Shown: piece by piece, positions 57,113 through 64,000 of the stretch
How the letters are laid out: each line of letters opens with the position of its first letter
Numbering within the stretch: the stretch's first letter is position 1
From: Chinchilla lanigera
Lineage: Eukaryota > Chordata > Mammalia > Rodentia > Chinchillidae
Direction: 5' to 3'
Assembly: GCF_000276665.1 (NCBI RefSeq)
Contig: NW_004955423.1
Coordinates: forward strand, 3,616,648 to 3,680,647
DNA length: 64,000 bases
Position numbers and translations under genes: made by a program
Notes under the pieces: model-generated
Told to the model about the DNA's origin: nothing
Databases searched by the model: none
Seen by the model: only the letters and a program-made list of their open reading frames with translations

Positions 57113-57880
57113 AGGAAAACCACTTGCTATATATAGACTTATAACCAGAAAGAGTCAGGAGGTGGGTTGTATGTGTGTGTGTGGGGAGAGCCTTGAAGTT
57201 TTGTCTTTTTATTTTCTAATTTACTTTTGGAGAGAAAAAAAATCAACTTTTTAACTATAGATCTCACATCAAGAAAAGCAGAGGCCATGTACCTCCCCCA
57301 CCCACATGGTAGGAGGCACTAGGCTCTCCTACTCTCCAGCTCCCTACCTTTTTGGTACCCAACAGAAAAAAAGTTAGAAGGGTTTGAGTTGTCCCCTTTT
57401 TATATTTAGCCCAGTTTTTGATTTAAAGTTATTTTTCTATAATTTTGGTTATATTTTCCTTCTTTTTCCTTTGGTCTCAGATTGTTACATTTTAAAATTT
57501 GACTTGCTGTCAGCAGGCTTTCAAATAACCTTGAATTAGTACTCTTATTTTAGCACCTGCAGAAAGCAGAGAAAAGAGCGTGTTAACCCTGTAATTGTGG
57601 TTTAAGAATTTATAATCCATAAGAAATGTTTTAAGCATAATAGTTAAATAAAAAAATATTAATTTAAGTTGGAAGCCAAAAGCAAATTTATCAAATAGCC
57701 AAGATTTGTAACACTGGAATCTTATTGTGACTCTAGGTTGGCTTTCACACCACAACATGAACATTTTATGATTGACTTTTTAGGGGCTCAGGGAGTTGTG
57801 CCTTTCTAATTTTCTCCTGACCCTAGGAAAGGGGCTGTCTTTTTTTCCTCCTGCAGCTGTGGCCAGGCACCAGGAGTTGG

Positions 57881-58210
57881 ACCCTCCTCAGTGTGTGCCA
57901 GGTGAGGTGAAGCCATTGGTCCGGGGTGTTGGATGTTGTAAGCTGGAGTAGAGATTCCAGAGGATCCCATGTGGAGAAGGGAACCAGAGGTGAATTCTCT
58001 TATTAAGTCCCAAGTTTTTAGCGAAAAGAGGACAACTGGTTCCTGTCGCCAACCCAGTGAATCCTATCTCCTCCTGAGAGCCTGGTCTTTTCTCGTGAAC
58101 GAAGTCAATCAACAATTGATGCACCCAGTCCTCATCCTATTCAAACTTGGGCCAGAAGATGGATGGGGCGAGGGTGGGAATTTGTGGCCAAGTGGAACAA
58201 TACTTCATCA
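57881..58210 (-). pseudogene. gag remnant: matrix domain
   Basis: The minus-strand frame at 58124-57888 and the sequence just before it show IPTLAPSIFWPKF, then DEDWVHQLLIDFVHEKRPGS, a layout typical of the gag matrix region of class I endogenous retroviruses. It is interrupted by an early stop, and the later part of the frame drifts away from gag. Capsid and nucleocapsid are not recognised. Confidence 0.7.
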
Positions 58211-58954
58211 CGTTAGCTTTTTGTTTTGTTTTGTTTTTTATCCGGGGGTTGTTGTCCCAAATCCTTAGTATGAGTCTGAGGGAGACTATCAGAGGGTATT
58301 TTGTACCCTGAGCCCCTTGATTCCCTAAACTGTCCTAACTGGGAAGCACATTTATTTCTCATTCTGTCTGTCCCTAGAATCCAAGGCTCACTCTCCAGTG
58401 AACCAAGATTTCTTGCCATTGATGGAAGCCGGAGGTCATTCTCTGGGGTCCCGACATATCTTGCCAATAGTCGATGTAAGGAACTTGGTCAGGATGGCCA
58501 TGTTCCCTACAACAAGCCTGAACACTTGGCTAATTACCTCTCTATCAAGTGAGCCCTCAGCGGGGGCCACCTCACCCCAAGTGATGGCCAATCAATTTCA
58601 CAGACGGTCCGGAGCTTCCTGGAGTCAGTTTAAAGGCATAGTCACCTGAATATCCCTGTGTAAAATCTTTAGCATACACTTGAGGAGAGTCGGTTTACTC
58701 TGCTTTCCACCCATTTCCTCCCCTTACTGGACAGCTTTCACGCACAAGAGAGAGAGGAGGGAAGGGGAAGGGTTTTAACTGGAAAGGGCTGCACACTTGC
58801 TCCGTGCATCCTCCTCGTGGCAGAGCTCCTGGTCACCCTTAGCCATATGAGGATCACCACGAAACTGTGGATCAGGACTCAACCCTTGCTTCGGCCCTGT
58901 GGTAAGGTCAGAACCTTCCTGTTGTCCGTCTCATTCGCAAGCAATCACACAGTG

Positions 58955-59100
58955 ACTCCAATCCACGGCCCAGCGCCCAGAGCCTTGGAGCTGTGGTTTC
59001 ATTCCCTGAGGAACTGCTCAGGCAACTCCACTGCTCCAGCCTGCAGCCCAGTTTCTGAGAGCTGTAGTTTCAGTTTCAGTGAAACTCACTTAGGCAACGC
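58955..59100. repeat. Two-copy ~72-bp degenerate tandem repeat
   Basis: Each unit runs ACTCC-A...-CC-CAGC-CC-AG...-GAGCTGTRGTTTCA...-CT-AGGCAAC. The shared GAGCTGTGGTTTCA / GAGCTGTAGTTTCA and GGCAAC blocks lie about 72 bp apart. The units differ by roughly a third. Confidence 0.6.
59066..59086 (-). promoter_or_regulatory. Interferon-response-element-like motif
   Basis: The minus strand carries GAAACTGAAACT (59066-59077), matching the ISRE core GAAANNGAAACT bound by IRF and STAT complexes. A third GAAACT on the plus strand at 59081-59086 makes a near-palindrome with it. It lies in the retroviral leader, downstream of the 5' LTR promoter. Confidence 0.45.
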
Positions 59101-59360
59101 TGGGAGGCAGTCAGTCTCCCCTTCCGCCTCTTGAAAGGCAGGACTACCAAATGGAACCTGAGTCTCACCACATCTGGTGGGTGGAGCTGGTTCCTGGGCC
59201 TATGGGTTCTGTTGTGCGGGGGAGCTCTCACCCTGGCACACTGGGAAGGCCAACCTCCCCTACAGAACCAACGGTCTGCTGGTGCCAGAAGAGGTGGCAT
59301 TTCCTGGTGCTCCAAGGTTTGGACTCCAATGACAAAGGAGTAGAAATATACTGTCTCCAA

Positions 59361-59380
59361 ATCCCAGCCAGGAGCCCCCA
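59361..59380 (-). other. Primer binding site, tRNA-Pro-like
   Basis: The minus strand directly after the 5' LTR reads TGGGGGCTCCTGGCTGGGAT. It shares TGGGGGCTC and GGGAT with the usual tRNA-Pro primer binding site of gamma-type retroviruses, with a small insertion and substitutions. Its position at the LTR edge supports the call. Confidence 0.65.
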
Positions 59381-59681
59381 GAAATGCTGAAAAGTGGGAT
59401 TTTCTTGTAGAGGGATGGAACACCGAGGCCTTTTTCCCAGGAAGCAGTTTTATGCGTGCTTGCACTGACATTCATATCCAAAGGCTGAGTGCCGAACGTG
59501 GCACAGTGCACCCTTTTGTACAATTTTTATGTCTTTATCTCTCTTATATGGGCCTGCACTAACATTTCACAGTCTGATTGGGTATGATTTACATTACAGA
59601 GTTACATCAGAACTACACATGCGTAGACATAGGCTGATGATATCGCTACATTGTAAAATGTTCCTGGGAGGGGCCCTATCA
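59381..59681 (-). mobile_element. 5' LTR of the endogenous retrovirus
   Basis: It aligns with the 3' LTR over its whole length. The polyadenylation signal position is mutated (CATAAAACT against GAATAAAGCT in the 3' LTR), and the TATA-like element remains. The right edge is set at GATAGGGC/GTTAGGGC shared by both LTRs, but could extend to about 59757. Confidence 0.85.
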
Positions 59682-60329
59682 CACTGTAGCTCCAAAATGG
59701 TAGCAAGGAGGGGGATCTGAACTTGTTACCATTTCTAAGGACAGGTTCCTGGCTCATTGTGTTGAGGGGGATTTAAACTGGGGGTGGGGGGACTGAGGTA
59801 CTACAGATATCCTGGATTTAAAGAAGAAAACATGTCTCTCTACCATGAATTTGCATACAGTGGTATCCTCCCTCTGCATTCCTGAAATCAATGTCTAGTA
59901 TTTATGCTGTCATTGCCAAGTGATGGATCCTGGGCATTCCAGGTAACACACTTCCTGCTGTCTGAGTGGAAATATTTAAATGCCTGCTCTTTTTCATCAT
60001 TCAAGTTGTTTCCCCCTATGTTTCTCCTGCTAGGAAGCAGGGCTGCCATATGTACAGGGTCACCTGGCTGGTAAAGCATGAGGATCATGTTCGGTGCTGA
60101 ATTTATTTGATGGCGTAATATTCCTGGCAGCTGGGCTTATGCTGAACTTGCTTTGGCAGTTCTGGGAGGAAGGCATCATCATTATCTTCTAATGTATGGT
60201 CTATCTATTGGGTTCCAATCTAAGCTGAAAGGTTAGGAGTCTGTTGGTGTGATTGAAATTACCTGACAACTAGAATAGAATCATAATAAATTCTTTGGAT
60301 ATTAGCTTCAAACCTTAGAGTTTTTCATT
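59682..60329. other. Unique non-coding DNA
   Basis: No gene or RNA recognised. Flanking DNA of the retrovirus. Confidence 0.45.
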
Positions 60330-60565
60330 TGAAAGAGATTGTAAAAGCTTGGGTTCTAATGTGAATAGACTTGAGTTTAGATTCAAGCTCCACTTTTATT
60401 CCTGGTTGGCTTGGAGAAAATCATCTAACTTCTCTAAATCTCAGCATATCAATTTATAAAATATGGATACAACAGTATCCCTTCCACAGGGCTGTTTTGA
60501 GAATAAATGAGGCAATGCCTGTGAAACCCTTGGCCCTGTGACTCACACAATAAGCATTCAATGAG
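60330..60565 (+). mobile_element. MIR SINE, nearly full
   Basis: 'gggttctaatgtgaatagac', 'ttcctggttggcttggagaa', 'atcatctaacttctctaaat', 'ccttccacagggctgttttg' and 'taagcattcaatgagtattt' follow MIR from head to tail in sense. Confidence 0.68.
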
Positions 60566-62864
60566 TATTTTTTCTTGGAGCCTGCAGCAGATGTGAACAA
60601 TTGGTCACTTCTCATCCTTCCCTTGTATCTTCTTTAACCTAGTTTGCTATGCTTAAAGTGTTAGCTTGTAGAAAAGATGTAAGATTTATTTTCTACTTTT
60701 TCCTTTAAATATTTTAGGACACTGAACTTTGCAAGATTCATGTCAAATGCAAAACAGTTCAAAGGAGTATAAATGCTGGTCTTTGTTGGTGGCCCTGCCT
60801 TTCAGAAAATACTATAGGTGCATGAGACATGAAGGCAGTGTGATAATAATTCTTGATGTCATGATGCAATGGCAAGCAGAAACACTGAAATGGCACCTAG
60901 GATTTGTAGGCAGATTTATTTTATGTCGACAGGAACTGACAGGGAATCAATTGTCCCTGAAAAGGTCAGGCCTTGAAGGCCCAAGGAGGGAGGTTTTTAC
61001 GGAGTTCAAAGGGGGAAGTAGAGAGGTACAGTACGTGGCTATCTTTGATTGGTTCTTACAATATGCATCATAGTGACCAGCCTAAGAGACAGAAGCAACC
61101 AGAACTGCAATAGAAGCTATATTATTACACAGGCAGCTGACAGACTGGCTGGGGGGCATTTTCTGCTACAATAAGTGTCTCATTTGAAGTTATGCTTAGT
61201 TTTCTGTTGGAGAATTTAATTTTAACAAATTTGTTTCATTTTTTTTTTTTTTTTTTTTTTTTTCTATTCCCATTGGCTATAGCCCTAGTATAGGATCTAG
61301 GTACATACATGGAATCAAAGAACTATAGATCCTTGATTGAAAGTACTTGAAAGGTCATTCATTTTTGTTGCAGGTGGCAGCTTATTCTTTTCTCATGTTT
61401 GGTAAATGCTACTAATTTGGGAAAGATCCTATAGGAAAAGTTTTAGGAAGGCATTATATAAAGGAAAGAAGATAGTTGTGGATATAGTGGCATAAGAAAG
61501 TCCATGAAAGTTCTTTGGAGTGGAGATGAAAGGAAAAAGTACAGGAAGGATAACATATTTGAGAAATTAGAATATGTAGGAATGAATTTTATGTTTGATG
61601 GCAACAGGAAGTTTTCTGGAGGTTTTAGGGACTGGTGTCATATCACCGAGTATCATGAAGCATATTTTGAAGAAAGTTTGTTTAATCAGCTTCTAAAAGG
61701 AGTTTTAGAAAACTGTTAAAGTTGTGAGTATTCTGTACAAAATTTTACTTTTGAAATTATTATTTATGAACTACACATTTTGTCTTAATTTTCTCCAAGT
61801 AAAGAATTTGTTTGCAAATTATGAGGGTCATAGGATAAGTAATCATGTACCTAAGCAAGATATTTTTCAGCAATGAAAAAAACAGAAACCTAGTAATGAT
61901 GTTAAAAGGGACTAGAATGAAAAAGTAAAACCATGCATTTATATTTTTCATTTTAAGTATCAAATTTGGACAGTTAAGAAGTTAGCCTGCTCATTTTAAG
62001 TTGCTGGAGAATTAAAAAATGAAAGAAAGTCTCATTTTGGTCTCTGCAGTCATACATAGCCAAGTGAAATGCCAAATTAACAGGCCACACTGGCAGCTGT
62101 AAACAAGCTAATCCTTTTATTTATTAGAGCAATAGAACATGCATAATACATTGGACTCCTTACATACAGAGAATCACTCAGCGATGGCAAGATTGAGATT
62201 GTGCTAGTGGAAGAACATTTACATGACAGAAAATCGGTATGAGTAGAAAAGAGGGCATTAATCTACCAGAAAATTAAGAATGTTACTGAGGAAGCTGTTG
62301 GCCTGAGCCTGCCAAATTACTCACCATGAATTAATTACTATAGGTGAAGCAGGTGGCCTTATAACCAACTCAACTATTCCAACCTAAGAAACTCTCTAAT
62401 TATAGTTGCTTAGATTAGTAGTTTACTAGAATGCCTGAGGAAGAGGATGAGGTCATAACTAAAAGATCCTGAAAGGAAAACCCTATACTAGAAACCATTT
62501 GGTAGAATTTTATCAGCTCACAGGAGGTGATAATTTTGTATAAGTATGTATTTTTTTTAAAATAAGGAGGATTGTATAAATATAGGTGTATTTTCAGAAA
62601 TAGCTACATTGACTAATTTAATCTAAATGTATCATTCAAAGGAGGATGAAAATTCAGGATTTAAATTGCCCTCAGTGGAAAATAATTACCTGAATGAATA
62701 CCATGAAGTGGACATCTTACTGGGTCATAAATAACGAGCATATACAGTTTGTGACAGTTTGTGAGGAGAGTGAATGTGTGGAGATGGGAGGGAAGTATTT
62801 CCATTTTTTGATCCCCTGTCCTCACTTTGAAATATGATAGCCTCATAGTTATTAGAAATATCTC
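60566..62864. other. Non-coding DNA
   Basis: A T tract lies at about 61240-61263. From 61420 to 61720 the phrasing 'gaatgaattttatgtttgat', 'ggcaacaggaag' and 'ttttagggactggtgtcata' suggests an old L2/L3-like repeat, which explains the open frame at 61504-61719. The plus-strand frame at 60729-61073 (114 codons) has no domain I recognise and is treated as chance. Confidence 0.42.
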
Positions 62865-63019
62865 TAGGCTGGGCATGGTGGTGCATGCCTGAATCCCAGC
62901 ACTCAGGAGGCTGAGGCAAGAGGGCCATTGCAAGTTCAAGACTAGCCTGGGTTACCAAGTGAGCTCAAGCCCAGCCTGAACTGCAAAGTGAGACCCTGTC
63001 TCAAGAATACAAAAAAAAG
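62865..63019 (+). mobile_element. B1 SINE, sense, with internal duplication
   Basis: GGCTGGGCATGGTGGTGCAT, GCCTGAATCCCAGCACTCAG, GAGGCTGAGGC, then two tandem versions of the AGCCTG...AAGTGAG block (about 30 bp), ending GACCCTGTCTC and an A tail. A near-perfect target duplication AGAAATATCTC / AGAAGTATCTC flanks it (62854-62864 and 63020-63030). Confidence 0.9.
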
Positions 63020-63424
63020 AGAAGTATCTCAGAGCTAAAGTAATCAGCTGGAGAGAGGTGCAGCAAATGTTGAGACTCAACCTAGAGAAATTCACAAACC
63101 TATAAATACAAGTTGACTAAGTCTTTCCATTGATGTCAAACCTCCCAAAGAGGTGCTTGGGATAAGAGTCAGATGTTAGTATGCCCAGCTGAGGACCTAA
63201 ACAAAACCCATTCCACCCCTGCCCCTTTGATAGATGAGGAAACTGAAACTTACTGAAGTCACACTCTTAATAAAGCGTTCCCTGGGATTTAATCCTGAAT
63301 GTCTTGATTCTAAATCTGATGGTTCCACCTGCTCTATTCAACTGCTGCCTTGGTCCTTTAAATGACATTTGCACTGTAAAATGCATGATTTTGACTCATG
63401 ATGAAGGAATTTTTAGAACAATTG

Positions 63425-63830
63425 GGTCATTGTCTTGGTTGCTTTTCTCTTGTTGCTGGGACTAAATACCAGACACCCAAAATTAAGGAAGGAGAGGTTT
63501 ATTGAGCTCTCAGTTTGTGGAGGTTTCAGCCCATACTTGGCTGGCTCTAAGGTAGAGTGGCACAGGGCAGAGGGCAACAATTCATGGTGGCAGAAGACAG
63601 CAAAAGCAGCAAGAGCACAAGGGAGGAGCTGAGTGCAAGCCTCTTTCCCTCTCTTATATTGTATGCAAGCTACAGCCCCAGGGCGGGTGCAGCACTCACA
63701 CCCATAATCCCAGCACTGGACCACGAGTCAATCAAAAACTCTAGAAGCCCATCCCATGACTGCGTGAGGCTTTAGGGGGATGTAGTGCTCCCTTCCAGCT
63801 TTCCTAAAGTTCCATACTTTATTCTCTGAG
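63425..63830. mobile_element. Dispersed rodent repeat, copy 3 of 3
   Basis: 'tgtcttggttgcttttctct', 'ttgttgctgggactaaatac', 'ggagaggtttattgagctct' and 'gtttgtggaggtttcagccc' share order and orientation with 6838-7200 and 50755-51180. The overlapping frames on both strands are not genes. Within it, 'acacccataatcccagcact' looks like a B1 trace. Confidence 0.5.
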
Positions 63831-64000
63831 TGATAGTTTGCTCCTAACCCCAAAAGGTGAACTTCTGATTGTGCTGTCAATTATGGGATTTAAAAACTGT
63901 GTGGAAAAAAAAAAAACAAAACAACACTGCATGAGTGGGTGAGGTCCAGGAAAGGGGAGGAAAAGAAGGAACTCAGTCTTCTGCTTGCAGAGTTTAGGGA

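Larger units (their letters stand above)
55213..57880. other. AT-rich non-retroviral-looking segment inside the ERV
   Basis: Between the gag fragment and the integrase end, where most of gag and pol (over 4 kb) should be, lie about 2.7 kb of AT-rich DNA. I can recognise no coding. It contains a nested SINE (56220-56324), a T tract (about 55668-55688) and an AGTATAGTACAGT-type simple repeat (57063-57112). It may be captured host DNA, the internal part of another LTR element, or a later insertion. Confidence 0.6.
58211..59360 (-). other. Retroviral leader between PBS and gag
   Basis: About 1.15 kb of moderately GC-rich sequence without retroviral coding. It includes a two-copy 70-73-bp degenerate tandem repeat (58955-59100) and an interferon-response-like motif (59066-59086). 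Frames on both strands are not recognised proteins. Confidence 0.6.
52121..59681 (-). mobile_element. Class I (gamma-type) endogenous retrovirus, defective
   Basis: The element runs right to left. Two LTRs (59381-59681 and 52121-52411) enclose, in order, a primer binding site, a leader, a gag fragment, an AT-rich insert, an integrase C-terminus and a broken env. The order LTR-gag-pol-env-LTR, the proline-type primer binding site and the env and integrase features all point to class I. The two LTRs share long blocks but differ at many positions and by indels, so the insertion is not recent. All genes are broken. A SINE is nested inside. I did not confirm a target duplication, although ACTG lies just outside the left edge and close to the right edge. 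Confidence 0.88.

Noticed and set aside
58817..59523. Overlapping 70-130-codon frames on both strands
   Set aside because: All lie in the retroviral LTR and leader, where no protein is expected, and none resembles gag.
52111..59690. A 4-bp target duplication (ACTG) for the endogenous retrovirus
   Set aside because: ACTG occurs near both ends but not exactly abutting both LTR edges as placed, and four bases can match by chance.
61504..61719. A 71-codon frame with protein-like composition
   Set aside because: The DNA matches the phrasing of an old L2/L3-like repeat, so the frame is a repeat by-product.

Overview
This is a 64 kb piece of mammalian nuclear DNA, almost certainly from a rodent outside the mouse/rat family. 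It has no convincing host protein-coding gene. The rodent signal is the SINE content: B1 monomers related to 7SL RNA (several with a short internal duplication), ID-type tRNA-derived SINEs, one B1 joined to an ID (B1-dID-like), and at least six copies of a tRNA-derived SINE that starts GGGCTGGGGATTTAGCTCAG. Mouse-type B2 elements were not seen. The SINE profile would suit a squirrel- or beaver-related animal, but I cannot fix the species. The sequence is AT-rich and CpG-poor, and every long reading frame I examined is retroelement, low-complexity or chance.

Layout. 0-5.6 kb: old MIR/L2-like fragments and B1 SINEs in unique DNA. 5.6-7.5 kb: a solo LTR with a 5-bp target duplication, a hAT-like fragment, and a MaLR-type LTR split by another repeat. 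8.5-13 kb: ancient L1 fragments. 14-20.2 kb: a patchwork of antisense L1 3' ends, interrupted by a (CTTCTC)n tract running into a 243-base assembly gap, a processed GAPDH pseudogene and two SINEs. 20-45 kb: mostly unique non-coding DNA with MIR, L2, B1, a Tigger-like DNA transposon and microsatellites. Candidate conserved or regulatory segments lie near 31, 36.5 and 41 kb, and a possible CpG-containing non-coding first exon lies at 43.8-44.0 kb. 45.7-49 kb: a 5'-truncated L1 in antisense that keeps the reverse transcriptase and C-terminal parts of ORF2. 51.5 kb: a truncated U2 snRNA pseudogene. 52.1-59.7 kb: a two-LTR class I (gammaretrovirus-like) endogenous retrovirus on the minus strand. 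59.7-64 kb: unique DNA, a MIR, a B1 and one more dispersed repeat.

The endogenous retrovirus is the most structured object. From its 5' end (high coordinates) it has a 5' LTR, a proline-tRNA-like primer binding site directly beside it, a long leader, a gag matrix fragment, about 2.7 kb of AT-rich DNA without recognisable retroviral coding, the C-terminal end of integrase, a broken env, and a 3' LTR with TATA and polyadenylation signals. It is a defective fossil. No operon-like or cooperative gene system is present. What remains of interest is regulatory and structural: motifs in the LTR and leader, paired perfect palindromes in the solo LTR, a dispersed 41-bp exact duplication, and the recently active SINE family.

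No search or alignment was run. Repeat-family names rest on recognition by eye and are least certain for the oldest fragments.
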